A stretch of 64,000 bases of DNA from Natronohydrobacter sp. GTDB lineage: Bacteria; Pseudomonadota; Alphaproteobacteria; Rhodobacterales; Rhodobacteraceae. Both the position numbers and the translations under genes were made by a program. This document shows positions 17,096-25,538 of the stretch, piece by piece. The DNA lies in contig JAUVXF010000008.1 of the NCBI GenBank assembly GCA_030603695.1, positions 36,908 through 100,907 on the forward strand. Reading direction: 5' to 3'. The notes under the pieces were generated by a model, which saw only the letters and a list, made by a program, of their open reading frames with translations, was not told where the DNA came from and did no database searches. Within the stretch, counting starts at the first letter, position 1. Every line of letters begins with the position of its first letter.

Positions 17096-18211
17096 GTGAC
17101 AGAGATCGGAATCGGGCTGATCGGGGGCGGGTATATGGGCAAGGCCCATGCCGTTGCCTATGCCGCAGTGGGGGCGGTGTTTGATACAACGCTGCGCCCA
17201 AGGCTGGAGATGGTGGCCGCCTCCAGCCCCGCCAGTGCAGAGCGCTACCGCGCGGCCTTTGGCTTTGCCCGCGCCGCTGCGGATTGGCGTGCATTGGTGG
17301 CTGATCCGAGGGTAGAGGCGGTTATCATCGCCTCGCCGCAAGAAACGCACCGCGCCATTGCAGAGGCAGCCTTTGCGCTGGGAAAGCCTGTGTTTTGTGA
17401 AAAACCTTTGGGCGCTTCGCTGGAGGATGCGCGGGCGATGGTTGCGGCGGCTGAGGCCGCGCAAATGCCCAATATGATCGGCTTCAACTATGTGCGCACG
17501 CCCGCCACGCAATTCGTGCGCCAGCTTTTGGCCGAAGGCGCGATCGGGCAGCCCACCTGGTTTCGCGGAGAGCATACAGAGGATTTTCTGGCCAATCCTG
17601 ACGCCCCGTTCAACTGGCGTTGCGAGGGCCGCGCAAATGGCTGCATGGGCGATCTGGCCCCGCATATGATAAACTGCGCGCTGGCGCTGATGGGCGATGT
17701 GGCAGAGCTTTCCGCCCGGATAGAGACCATCCACCCCACCCGGCCCGGCCCGCACGGCCCTGTGCCTGTCACCAATGATGATCACGGGCAGATGATGGCG
17801 CGCTTTGCCTCTGGCGCGATGGGGCAGTTCTATTTCAGCCGCACAGCCACAGGGCGCAAGATGGGCTATGCTTATGAAATTCATGGCACAAAAGGTGCGA
17901 TCCGCTTTGATCAGGAAGATCAGAACGCCGTGCATCTCTACCAGATGGACGGGCGCGAGGCCACGCGCGGTTTCACCAAAATCCTGACAGGGCCAGCCCA
18001 TCCCGATTATCTGCCCTTCTGTCAGGGGCCGGGGCATGGCACGGGCTATCAGGATCAGATCATCATAGAGGCGCGGGATTTCCTGCGCGCGATCCAGACG
18101 CGCCAGCCCGTCTGGCCCACCTTCCGCGATGGGCTTGCCGTGGCGCAGGTTATCGATACCGCTTTCGCCTCGGCCGCTGAGGGCCGCTGGCTGTCTGTTC
18201 CAAATGGCTGA
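17096..18211 (+). CDS. Gfo/Idh/MocA-family oxidoreductase in iol cluster
   Basis: NAD(P)-dependent dehydrogenase, 371 aa from GTG 17096 (MTEIGIGLIGG), chosen because AGGGG lies about 6 nt upstream and the Rossmann motif GLIGGGYMGKAH follows at once. The longer frame would start inside iolD. FCEKPLGAS is the EKP motif, and NGCMGDLAPHMIN supplies the catalytic Asp/His region. Likely substrate is an inositol isomer (scyllo- or D-chiro-) or an inosose, since it opens the iolE operon and shares the LacI operator with iolD. The exact substrate is not readable from sequence. Confidence 0.75.
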   Translation: MTEIGIGLIGGGYMGKAHAVAYAAVGAVFDTTLRPRLEMVAASSPASAERYRAAFGFARAAADWRALVADPRVEAVIIASPQETHRAIAEAAFALGKPVFCEKPLGASLEDARAMVAAAEAAQMPNMIGFNYVRTPATQFVRQLLAEGAIGQPTWFRGEHTEDFLANPDAPFNWRCEGRANGCMGDLAPHMINCALALMGDVAELSARIETIHPTRPGPHGPVPVTNDDHGQMMARFASGAMGQFYFSRTATGRKMGYAYEIHGTKGAIRFDQEDQNAVHLYQMDGREATRGFTKILTGPAHPDYLPFCQGPGHGTGYQDQIIIEARDFLRAIQTRQPVWPTFRDGLAVAQVIDTAFASAAEGRWLSVPNG

Positions 18212-18225
18212 AAGGGCCTGACATC

Positions 18226-19116
18226 ATGACAATCCGCATTGGCAATGCCCCGTGTTCCTGGGGTGTGGAATTCCCTGATGATCCGCGCAATCCGCCCTGG
18301 CGGCAGGTGCTGCGCGAGTGCGCAGAGGCTGGCTATAAGGGGATAGAGCTTGGCCCCGTGGGCTATATGCCCGAAGACCCGGCAATTCTGGCCGATGCGC
18401 TGGCCGAACATGATCTGGAATTGATTGGCGGCGTGGTGTTTCGCGCCTTTCACGACCCGGCCCAATGGGAAAACGTGCTGGATGGGGCGGTGCGCACCTG
18501 CAAGGCGCTGGTGGCGCATGGCGCAGAGCATCTGGTCTTGATCGATTCCATATCGGCGCGCCGTGCGCCCACAGCCGGGCGCGCAGCCGATGCCGAACAG
18601 ATGGACAGCGCTGAATGGGCGGCCTTTCGCGATCGTATCGCCCATGTGGCGCGCATGGGGGCGGAAGAGTATGGGCTAAGCGTGGGCATTCACGCCCATG
18701 CGGCGGGCTTTATGGATTTCGAGCCGGAGCTGGAGCGGCTGCTGAATGACGTGCCCGAAGAGATTTTGAAAATCTGCTTCGATACAGGCCATCATTCCTA
18801 TGCGGGCTTTGATCCGGTGGCCTTCGTGCGCCGCCATGTCGGGCGCATTTCCTACATGCATTTCAAAGATATAGACCCGGCAATAAAGGCCCGCGCCATT
18901 GCGAATGGCACAGGGTTTTACGAGGCTTGCGGGCAAGGGATTTTCTGCAATTTGGGCAAGGGCGATGTGGATTTTCCCGCAGTGCGCCAGATATTGCTGG
19001 AGCATGGGTTCGAGGGCTGGTGCACCGTAGAGCAGGATTGCGACCCCACGCTGGATGTTTCGCCCATATCGGATGCGCGGGCCAATCGCGCCTATCTGCA
19101 AAGCATTGGTTTCTGA
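18226..19116 (+). CDS. iolE: myo-inosose-2 dehydratase
   Basis: TIM-barrel sugar-isomerase-like protein, 296 aa, of the IolE family. It dehydrates scyllo-inosose to the trihydroxycyclohexane-1,2-dione used by IolD. The opening GNAPCSWGVEFPDD is diagnostic of IolE. Metal-binding positions appear in SVGIHAHAAG, CFDTGHHSYAG, and YMHFKDID, and the end carries GWCTVEQDCDP. ATG 18226 lies 14 nt after the preceding dehydrogenase stop. It is co-transcribed with two Gfo/Idh/MocA genes, under the shared LacI operator by inference. Confidence 0.9.
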   Translation: MTIRIGNAPCSWGVEFPDDPRNPPWRQVLRECAEAGYKGIELGPVGYMPEDPAILADALAEHDLELIGGVVFRAFHDPAQWENVLDGAVRTCKALVAHGAEHLVLIDSISARRAPTAGRAADAEQMDSAEWAAFRDRIAHVARMGAEEYGLSVGIHAHAAGFMDFEPELERLLNDVPEEILKICFDTGHHSYAGFDPVAFVRRHVGRISYMHFKDIDPAIKARAIANGTGFYEACGQGIFCNLGKGDVDFPAVRQILLEHGFEGWCTVEQDCDPTLDVSPISDARANRAYLQSIGF

Positions 19117-19128
19117 AAGGGGGCAGGG

Positions 19129-20259
19129 ATGAAACTGAATTGGGGCATGATCGGCGGGGGCGAAGGCAGCCAGATCGGGCCTGCACACCGCTTGGGCGCG
19201 CAGGCAGATGGGCTGTTCACTTTGGCCGCCGGGGCGCTGGATGCGGATGGCGAAAAAGGCCGCGCCTATGCGCAACGGCTGGGCGTGGCCGAAAGCCGTG
19301 CCTATGGGGATTGGCGCGACATGCTGGCCGGAGAGCGCGGGCGCGATGACCGGATTGATCTGGTCACAGTGGCCACGCCCAACGCCACGCATTTTGAAAT
19401 CACCAAGGCTTTTCTGGAGGCGGGGTTTCATGTGCTGTGCGAAAAGCCCATGACGATGACCGTGGAGGAGGGCGAGGAGATTGTGAAAATCGCCCGCGCC
19501 TCTGGCCGGATTTGTGCCGTGAATTACTGCTATTCCGCGTATCCGATGGTGCGCGAAATGCGCGAAATGGTGCGCGCCGGGGCCTTGGGCAAGATCAGGC
19601 TGGTGGTGGCAAATTTCAGCCATGGCCATCATGGCGATGCAACAGATGCCGATAACCCGCGCGTGCGCTGGCGCTATGATCCGGCCATGGCCGGGGTTTC
19701 GGGGCAATTTGCCGATTGCGGCATTCATGCGCTGCATATGGCCAGTTTCATCACGGGCGATGAGGTGGAAAAACTATCGGCGGATTTTGCCTCGACCATT
19801 TCCAGCAGGGTGCTGGAGGATGACGCGATGGTGAATTTCCGCATGTCTGGCGGCACTGTCGGGCGGCTGTGGACAAGTTCGGTTGCCATCGGGCGCCAGC
19901 ATGGGTTTGATATCCAGGTATTTGGCGAAACGGGCGGGATGCGCTGGGCGTCAGAGCAGCCCAACCAAGTGTATTACACCCCTGTTGGCGGGCGCACGCA
20001 GATTATGGAAAAGGGTGAGGCCGGGCTATCGAGTGAGGCCGCGCGCCTGAGCCGGGTGGCGATAGCCCATCCAGAGGGGTTTCCGCTGGCGGTGGCGAAT
20101 ATCTATGTCGATCTGGCCGCCGCAATCCGGGGAGAGGCGCGCGATGGCCTGCCCCTGGCGGAAGATGGGCTGCGTTCCATGGCGGCAGTCGCGGCGGCAG
20201 TGGCCTCGGCGCAGGCGGGTGGGCACTGGGTGGATGCGCGCCCGCCGATGTTTCGCTAG
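19129..20259 (+). CDS. Gfo/Idh/MocA-family oxidoreductase (third in iol cluster)
   Basis: NAD(P)-dependent dehydrogenase, 376 aa. Rossmann motif GMIGGGEGSQIGPAH and EKP motif LCEKPMTMT are clear. GQFADCGIHALHMA supplies the catalytic region. It starts 12 nt after iolE, with a GGGGG-rich ribosome-binding stretch, and ends the operon. Its larger inserted segment (HGHHGDATDADN) differs from the other two copies, so it probably handles a different inositol isomer or a glycoside-type substrate. That is an inference from context. Confidence 0.75.
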   Translation: MKLNWGMIGGGEGSQIGPAHRLGAQADGLFTLAAGALDADGEKGRAYAQRLGVAESRAYGDWRDMLAGERGRDDRIDLVTVATPNATHFEITKAFLEAGFHVLCEKPMTMTVEEGEEIVKIARASGRICAVNYCYSAYPMVREMREMVRAGALGKIRLVVANFSHGHHGDATDADNPRVRWRYDPAMAGVSGQFADCGIHALHMASFITGDEVEKLSADFASTISSRVLEDDAMVNFRMSGGTVGRLWTSSVAIGRQHGFDIQVFGETGGMRWASEQPNQVYYTPVGGRTQIMEKGEAGLSSEAARLSRVAIAHPEGFPLAVANIYVDLAAAIRGEARDGLPLAEDGLRSMAAVAAAVASAQAGGHWVDARPPMFR

Positions 20260-20267
20260 AGTATGTC

Positions 20268-20294
20268 GCGCAAAACTGGGAACCGGTTTTGCGC
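20268..20294. terminator. Hairpin in the convergent gap after the iolE operon
   Basis: GCGCAAAAC (20268-20276) pairs with GTTTTGCGC (20286-20294) around a 9-nt loop. It lies 9 nt after the plus-strand operon stop, in a 140-nt gap that ends at the convergent LacI gene. There is no T-run on either strand, so it may be a weak or factor-assisted terminator. Confidence 0.4.
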
Positions 20295-20399
20295 AAAAAT
20301 GACATGCGGCCAATGTTGGGTGCTGGCCGGGCAAAGCGCCCGCTCAGCGCCCCGCCCGCCCACCCATGGCGCTTCGCGGGCGCTGCCCCTGCGGGGCAT

Positions 20400-21410
20400 T
20401 CAGGCAGATTGGCCTGCCAATTTTCGCAATGTCCCCCGCTCTATCACCCGGCAGGGAAAGAGCCGCGTTTCGGGGTGGCGGTCGGGGCGCCCTATCGTGC
20501 CCACCACCAGTTCTATAGACGCCTCTATGATCTCTGCAATGGGCTGCCGGATGGTGGTGAGATTGATATTCTGCCAGCGCGCCATGGCCATATCATTCAG
20601 CCCGATCACCCCGATATCTTCGGGCACGCGCAACCCGGCATCGGCAATGGCTGAAAGCACCCCGATGGACAGCACATCATCGCCGCAGAAATAGGCTTCG
20701 GCATGGCCCGATTGCAAAAGGCGTGTCATTTCCTCGCGCCCGGCATCAAAGGAATAGGCCCGCGCATAGCTGACACTGACCGATATATCAGGATGCGATG
20801 CCAAGGCATCCAGAAAGCCGCGCTCGCGATCCTGGGTGGAGGTGGCATTTTCCGGCCCGCCCAGAAAGGCCACGGTTTTATGCCCCCGCGCAATCAGCGC
20901 CTGTGCGGCCATGCGCCCGCAGGCGTTATTGTCAATGCCCACCACATGCACATGCGGGCTGGTGGTATAGCGCCCAAAGGAATGCACCACCGGAACCCCC
21001 GCATCGCGAAACGCTTCGGCAAAGCTGGGCGGCAGGGTGGAAGAGGCCACGATAACCCCATCGACAGAGTATTGCCGCAGCATGCGCACAGAGTTTGCGG
21101 GATCGGTTTCATTGCTGAGATTGACCAGCAAGGGCCGCAACCCGCGCGCTTGCAGCCCGCGTGTGAACAGATCGAACACTTCCAGAAACAGCGGATTGTG
21201 AAAGTTGTTGGACACAAGCCCAATCAGCTTGGTGCGCCCCGTTGTGAGCGAAGAGGCGATGGCATTGGGGCTGTATCCCAGTGCTTTTGCGGCCTTCTCG
21301 ACTTTGGCGCGGGTTTTGGCCGAAACAGAGGCCCCTTCGGTAAATGTGCGCGATACGGCAGAGCGCGAGACCCCCGCGCGTTCCGCCACCTCTTTCAGGG
21401 TTACTGCCAT
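20400..21410 (-). CDS. LacI-family transcriptional regulator of the inositol locus
   Basis: LacI/GalR regulator, 336 aa from ATG 21410. It has an N-terminal HTH with hinge (VTLKEVAERAGVSRSAVSR, then GYSPNAIASSLTTGR) and a periplasmic-binding-protein-like effector domain (TKLIGLVSNNFHNP, and later FCGDDVLSIGVLSA). An in-frame extension to 21467 carries no family similarity. The palindrome TTGCAACCGGTTGCAA occurs between iolD and its divergent neighbour, and again 77 nt upstream of this gene next to the importer promoter. The protein probably represses both units and itself, released by inositol or an intermediate. GntR- or RpiR-type IolR proteins are not seen here. Confidence 0.85.
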   Translation of the reverse strand: MAVTLKEVAERAGVSRSAVSRTFTEGASVSAKTRAKVEKAAKALGYSPNAIASSLTTGRTKLIGLVSNNFHNPLFLEVFDLFTRGLQARGLRPLLVNLSNETDPANSVRMLRQYSVDGVIVASSTLPPSFAEAFRDAGVPVVHSFGRYTTSPHVHVVGIDNNACGRMAAQALIARGHKTVAFLGGPENATSTQDRERGFLDALASHPDISVSVSYARAYSFDAGREEMTRLLQSGHAEAYFCGDDVLSIGVLSAIADAGLRVPEDIGVIGLNDMAMARWQNINLTTIRQPIAEIIEASIELVVGTIGRPDRHPETRLFPCRVIERGTLRKLAGQSA

Positions 21411-21484
21411 CGGCTCATCCAGATATTTTGCGACTCTTCTAATACACAGCAATATTTTCAGAAACATAGCATGGAATAAAATTT

Positions 21485-21504
21485 TTTTGCAACCGGTTGC
21501 AAAA
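21485..21504. promoter_or_regulatory. LacI-type operator upstream of the inositol importer
   Basis: 20-bp perfect palindrome TTTTGCAACCGGTTGCAAAA, containing the same 16-bp core as at 17051-17066. It lies between the LacI gene (-) and the importer operon (+), 80 nt before the binding-protein start. It would allow autoregulation and control of uptake by one regulator. Confidence 0.8.
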
Positions 21505-21583
21505 TGATTGGTTCAGGACTAGAGTTGCAGCAGGGCGAAGGGGCAGAGAGCCGGTTTGCCCAGAACATGTTTGGGAGGACATT

Positions 21584-22531
21584 ATGAAAGCAGCTATGAA
21601 GAAACTTGCGGTCTCTGCTGTTGCAGCGACAGCTTTGATGGGTGCGGGCGGCGCGTTTGCCGAAGGCGAGCGTTATGTTCTGGTCAGCCACGCGCCAGAC
21701 AGTGACAGCTGGTGGAACACCATCAAGAATGGCCTTGCCTTGGCGGGCGAGCAGATGAATGTCACAGTCGAATATCGCAACCCGCCAACAGGCGATCTGG
21801 CCGATATGGCGCGCATCATTGAACAGGCCGCCGCAAGCGCGCCCAACGGGATTATCACCACACTGGCCGATCCAGATGTCCTGTCAGGCCCGATCCGGGC
21901 GGCAGTGGATGCGGGGATTGATGTGATCATCATCAACTCTGGCACACCAGAACAGGCGCGCGCGCTTGGGGCGCTGATGTATGTGGGCCAGCCCGAATAT
22001 GATGCAGGCTTTGCCGCAGGCCAGCGCGCCGCGGGCGATGGTGTCAGCAGCTTTCTATGTGTGAACCATTACATCTCGTCCCCGTCCTCGACAGAGCGGT
22101 GCCAGGGCTTTGCCGATGGGCTGGGCGTGGAACTGGGCAACCAGATGATCGATAGCGGCCAAGACCCGTCAGAGATTCAGAACCGCGTCATGGCCTATCT
22201 GAATGCAAATCCCGATACGGATGCAGTGCTTACCCTTGGGCCGACATCGGCAGACCCGACCATTCTGGCACTGAACCAGATGGGCCTTGCCGGTGATATT
22301 TATTTTGGCACATTCGATCTGGGGGGCGATATCGTTCAAGCCATCCGCGATGGTGTGATTGCCTGGGGGATTGACCAGCAGCCCTTCCTACAAGCCTATC
22401 TGCCCGTCATCGTGATGACCAACTATCATCGTTTTGGCGTGCTGCCGGGCAATAACATCAATTCCGGCCCCGGCTTTGTAACCGCCGATGCGCTGGATCT
22501 GGTGGCCGAACTGGCGGGCGAATATCGCTAA
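21584..22531 (+). CDS. Inositol/sugar ABC transporter periplasmic binding protein
   Basis: Periplasmic-binding-protein 1/RbsB-type protein, 315 aa from ATG 21584, which follows GGGAGGAC. A Sec signal peptide (KKLAVSAVAATALMGAGGAFA) precedes the mature start EGERYVLV. The fold is visible in SWWNTIKNGL, RIIEQAAAS, IIINSGTPEQ and NPDTDAVLTLG. Location in the iol locus, under the LacI operator and ahead of a permease, ATPase and iolB, suggests an inositol binder. A hairpin with a T-run follows the gene, which probably raises its expression above the permease and ATPase. Confidence 0.82.
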   Translation: MKAAMKKLAVSAVAATALMGAGGAFAEGERYVLVSHAPDSDSWWNTIKNGLALAGEQMNVTVEYRNPPTGDLADMARIIEQAAASAPNGIITTLADPDVLSGPIRAAVDAGIDVIIINSGTPEQARALGALMYVGQPEYDAGFAAGQRAAGDGVSSFLCVNHYISSPSSTERCQGFADGLGVELGNQMIDSGQDPSEIQNRVMAYLNANPDTDAVLTLGPTSADPTILALNQMGLAGDIYFGTFDLGGDIVQAIRDGVIAWGIDQQPFLQAYLPVIVMTNYHRFGVLPGNNINSGPGFVTADALDLVAELAGEYR

Positions 22532-22546
22532 GCCATAGTGCAATGG

Positions 22547-22577
22547 GGCGGGGCCATTTTTTGGCCCTGCCTTTTTT
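22547..22577 (+). terminator. Intercistronic terminator-like hairpin
   Basis: GGCGGGGCC (22547-22555) pairs with GGCCCTGCC (22563-22571) with one G-U pair, followed by six Ts (22572-22577). It sits 16 nt after the binding-protein stop and 26 nt before the permease start. Partial termination here would favour the binding protein over membrane components, a common arrangement in ABC importers. Confidence 0.7.
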
Positions 22578-22602
22578 CTGGATAGTCAGGGAGGGTGTTG
22601 CA

Positions 22603-23718
22603 ATGTCCAGTTCGGGCGCGGCCATTGACGAGCGCATTAAACAAACATCTGGCCTGCGCAAGGCGCTGATCCGGCCAGAGCTGGGGGCCATTGTCGGCAC
22701 AATCGCCGTTTTCGCCTTCTTCATCATCTTTGCGGGCGATAGCGGCATGTTCAACGCGCAAGGCGTGCTGAACTGGTCAACGGTCTCGGCGCAGTTTGTG
22801 ATTATCGCCGTGGGCGCGTGCATGCTGATGATTGCGGGCGAATTTGATCTCTCTGTCGGGTCTATGATCGGCTTTGCGGGTATGTCGATTGCGATTTTCT
22901 CGGTCACATTGGGTTGGCCTGTCTGGATGGCAATCTTGCTGACATTCGCAATTTGCATTGCCATTGGCGCGGTCAATGGGGTGATCGTGGTGCGCACCGG
23001 GCTTCCCAGCTTTATCGTGACGCTGGCCTTTCTGTTTATCCTGCGGGGCTTTACCATTTTCTTCCCGCAACTGATCGAGCGGCGCACGATCATTGGCGGT
23101 ATATCCGAACGTGCGGTGGGCGATTGGCTGGCCCCGGTTTTTGGCGGCAAGGTGGGCGGGCCTATTTTTGATTGGCTGGCTTCTCAGGGTTTGATTGCCG
23201 TGTTCGAGCGCGGCACCCGCGCGGGCGAGCCGATTGTAAACGGCATTCCGATGCTGATTGTCTGGGCACTGGGATTGATGATTGTGGCCCATATCGTTCT
23301 GACGCGCACGCGCTTTGGCAACTGGGTTTTCGCGGCGGGCGGCGATGCGCAGGCGGCGCGCTATGTGGGTGTGCCGGTGGCGCGTGTGAAAATCCTGATG
23401 TTCATGTTTACCGCCTTTTGCGCCACCGTGTTTGCCACATGTCAGGTGATGGAATTCGGCTCTGCCGGGGCAGACCGGGGGCTGTTGAAAGAGTTCGAGG
23501 CGATTATTGCCGTGGTCATCGGCGGCGCGCTTCTGACAGGGGGGTATGGCTCTGTCATCGGTGCGGCGCTGGGGGCGCTGATTTTCGGGGTGGTGCAACA
23601 GGGGCTGTTCTTTGCCGGGGTCGAATCCAGCCTGTTTCGGGTGTTTCTGGGGGTGATCCTGCTCTTTGCCGTGATCCTGAACACCTATATCCGCCGCATT
23701 ATCACCGGAGAGCGCTGA
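22603..23718 (+). CDS. Inositol/sugar ABC transporter permease
   Basis: Inner-membrane permease of the RbsC/FrcC (BPD_transp_2) family, 371 aa from ATG 22603, preceded by AGGGAGG. About eight to ten hydrophobic segments are visible. The motif AGEFDLSVGSMIGFAGM is typical of sugar-importer permeases of this family, and GGDAQAARYVGVPVARVK is the ATPase-coupling loop. It is longer than RbsC, with an extra loop (about residues 165-220), as in fructose/inositol-type FrcC permeases. The ATPase follows after 1 nt. Confidence 0.85.
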   Translation: MSSSGAAIDERIKQTSGLRKALIRPELGAIVGTIAVFAFFIIFAGDSGMFNAQGVLNWSTVSAQFVIIAVGACMLMIAGEFDLSVGSMIGFAGMSIAIFSVTLGWPVWMAILLTFAICIAIGAVNGVIVVRTGLPSFIVTLAFLFILRGFTIFFPQLIERRTIIGGISERAVGDWLAPVFGGKVGGPIFDWLASQGLIAVFERGTRAGEPIVNGIPMLIVWALGLMIVAHIVLTRTRFGNWVFAAGGDAQAARYVGVPVARVKILMFMFTAFCATVFATCQVMEFGSAGADRGLLKEFEAIIAVVIGGALLTGGYGSVIGAALGALIFGVVQQGLFFAGVESSLFRVFLGVILLFAVILNTYIRRIITGER

Positions 23719-23719
23719 G

Positions 23720-24511
23720 ATGAGCAGCTATGATCACGCCCCCATTGTCGAGATGCGCGATATTGAAAAACATTTCGGCCCCGTCATTGCGCTGAATGGT
23801 GTCAGCTTCGATATCCGCCCCGGAGAGTGCCATTGCCTGCTTGGCGACAATGGCGCGGGCAAATCCACCTTTATCAAAACCATGGCAGGGGTGCATAAAC
23901 CCACGCGCGGAGAGATCCTGTTTGAAGGCAAGCACATGGATTTCAGCAGCCCCCGCGATGCCATGGAAGCAGGCATTGCCACTGTGTATCAGGATCTGGC
24001 CATGATCCCGCTTATGAGTGTGACGCGCAATTTCTGGATGGGGCGCGAGCCGATAAAGCGGGTGGGGCCGTTCAAATTTATGGATTTCAAAACCGCCAAT
24101 GATGTCACCATGCACGAGATGCGCAAAATGGGGATCAATCTGCGCTCTCCAGATCAGGCGGTGGGTACATTGTCGGGCGGCGAGCGGCAGACAGTGGCCA
24201 TTGCCCGCGCGGTGTATTTTGGCGCAAAGGTTCTGATTCTGGACGAACCCACCAGCGCGCTGGGCGTGCGCCAAACGGCAAATGTGCTCTCGACTATCGA
24301 CAAGGTGCGGAAAACCGGGATCGGGATTGTGTTTATCACCCATAACGTGCGGCATGCTTTGGCGGTGGGGGATCGCTTTACCGTGCTTAACCGGGGCAAA
24401 ACGCTTGGCACGGCGCAGCGCGGGCAGATCACGCCGGAAGAATTGCAAGACCTTATGGCAGGCGGTCAGGAAATGGTGGCGCTCGAAGGCTCTTTGGGTG
24501 GAACGGTATGA
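23720..24511 (+). CDS. Inositol/sugar ABC transporter ATP-binding protein
   Basis: Single-domain ATPase, 263 aa, similar in size to FrcA, unlike the double-domain RbsA. Walker A is GDNGAGKST, the Q-loop lies in VYQDLAMIPLMSV, the signature is LSGGERQTVAIA, Walker B is LILDEPTSALG and the switch His is in FITHNVRHA. ATG 23720 follows the permease stop directly, and its 3' end overlaps the iolB start by 4 nt. It energises the inositol importer, presumably as a homodimer. Confidence 0.87.
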   Translation: MSSYDHAPIVEMRDIEKHFGPVIALNGVSFDIRPGECHCLLGDNGAGKSTFIKTMAGVHKPTRGEILFEGKHMDFSSPRDAMEAGIATVYQDLAMIPLMSVTRNFWMGREPIKRVGPFKFMDFKTANDVTMHEMRKMGINLRSPDQAVGTLSGGERQTVAIARAVYFGAKVLILDEPTSALGVRQTANVLSTIDKVRKTGIGIVFITHNVRHALAVGDRFTVLNRGKTLGTAQRGQITPEELQDLMAGGQEMVALEGSLGGTV

Positions 24512-25308
24512 TGGGCAGCTTGCTGCGAAAGCCCCTTGCGGCCACGGGCCAGATACACGCGATTACGCCAGAGGTTGCGGGCTGGCGCTATGTGGGGTTC
24601 GATCTGTGGCGGCTGGCACCGGGCGCTACGGCCTCTGGCCTGCTGGCGGGGCGTGAAACCATCCTTGTGCTGGTCGAGGGGCGCGCAGAAATCACCGCCG
24701 GGGGCCAACAACTTGGCGAACTGGGCCTGCGGCTGGATGTGTTTGAAAAAACCCCCCCGCACTGCGTTTATGTGCCCCCCGGCGCGCATTGGCAGGCCTT
24801 GGCAACCACGCCATGCAGTTTGGCCGTATGCACGGCCCCCAGCCCCGGCGGGCGGGCGGTGCAGGTTTTGGGGCCAGTGGGCATAGCGCTGGAAACGCGC
24901 GGGCAGGGCACGAATACCCGCTATATCCACAATATCGCGATGGAAGGGCGTGACGTGGCCGACAGCCTGCTGGTGACAGAGGTGTTCACGCCGCCGGGGC
25001 ATTGGTCATCCTATCCGCCCCATCGGCATGATACAGATGATTACCCCGCCCTCACCTATCTGGAAGAAACCTATTACCACCGCCTTGATCCGCCCGGCTG
25101 TTTCGGCTTTCAGCGTGTGTTTACCGATGATCTCAGCCTTGATGAAACCATGGCCCCGGCTGATCATGATGTGGTGCTTGTGCCGCGCGGGCATCACCCC
25201 TGCGCCGCCCCCCATGGGGTAGAGATGTATTACCTCAATGTCATGGCCGGCCCAAAGCGGGCGTGGCGGTTCCAGACCCATCCGGCCTTTGCCCATATGG
25301 TTGGCTAA
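24508..25308 (+). CDS. iolB: 5-deoxy-glucuronate isomerase
   Basis: Canonical IolB, 266 aa, which isomerises 5-deoxy-glucuronate to 2-deoxy-5-keto-gluconate between the IolD and IolC steps. Diagnostic segments are VTEVFTPPGHWSSYPPHRHD, LEETYYHR, the QRVFTDDLSLDE stretch and HGVEMYYLNVMAGP, with metal-binding His/Glu residues in the first two. The start overlaps the ATPase stop (ATGATGGG; the second Met is equally possible). It closes the importer operon. A divergent IolB-family paralogue is at 13281-14120. Confidence 0.88.
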   Translation: MMGSLLRKPLAATGQIHAITPEVAGWRYVGFDLWRLAPGATASGLLAGRETILVLVEGRAEITAGGQQLGELGLRLDVFEKTPPHCVYVPPGAHWQALATTPCSLAVCTAPSPGGRAVQVLGPVGIALETRGQGTNTRYIHNIAMEGRDVADSLLVTEVFTPPGHWSSYPPHRHDTDDYPALTYLEETYYHRLDPPGCFGFQRVFTDDLSLDETMAPADHDVVLVPRGHHPCAAPHGVEMYYLNVMAGPKRAWRFQTHPAFAHMVG

Positions 25309-25538
25309 GCGCGGTCGCGCGGCGGCTATGCCGTTGGGTTGTGGCGGATTGCTGGCCAGATGCGCCTATGCCGGGGCCTGCTGTGCAGCGCGATGACAGC
25401 CACCCACGCGGGCAGGCATGGCGCGCCATTGCCCCAACTGCCGGGGTTTGGCGTGGTTGGCGGCGGCCTTGCCTGTCCAGGCAGTTTTTGGCCCAAACCC
25501 AGCCTGCGCCATGCGCTGATCGGCAAGGAGGCTTTGAA

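Noticed and set aside
22777..23598. 273-codon minus-strand frame opposite the inositol permease
   Set aside because: His/Gln/Arg-rich shadow of a membrane protein gene.
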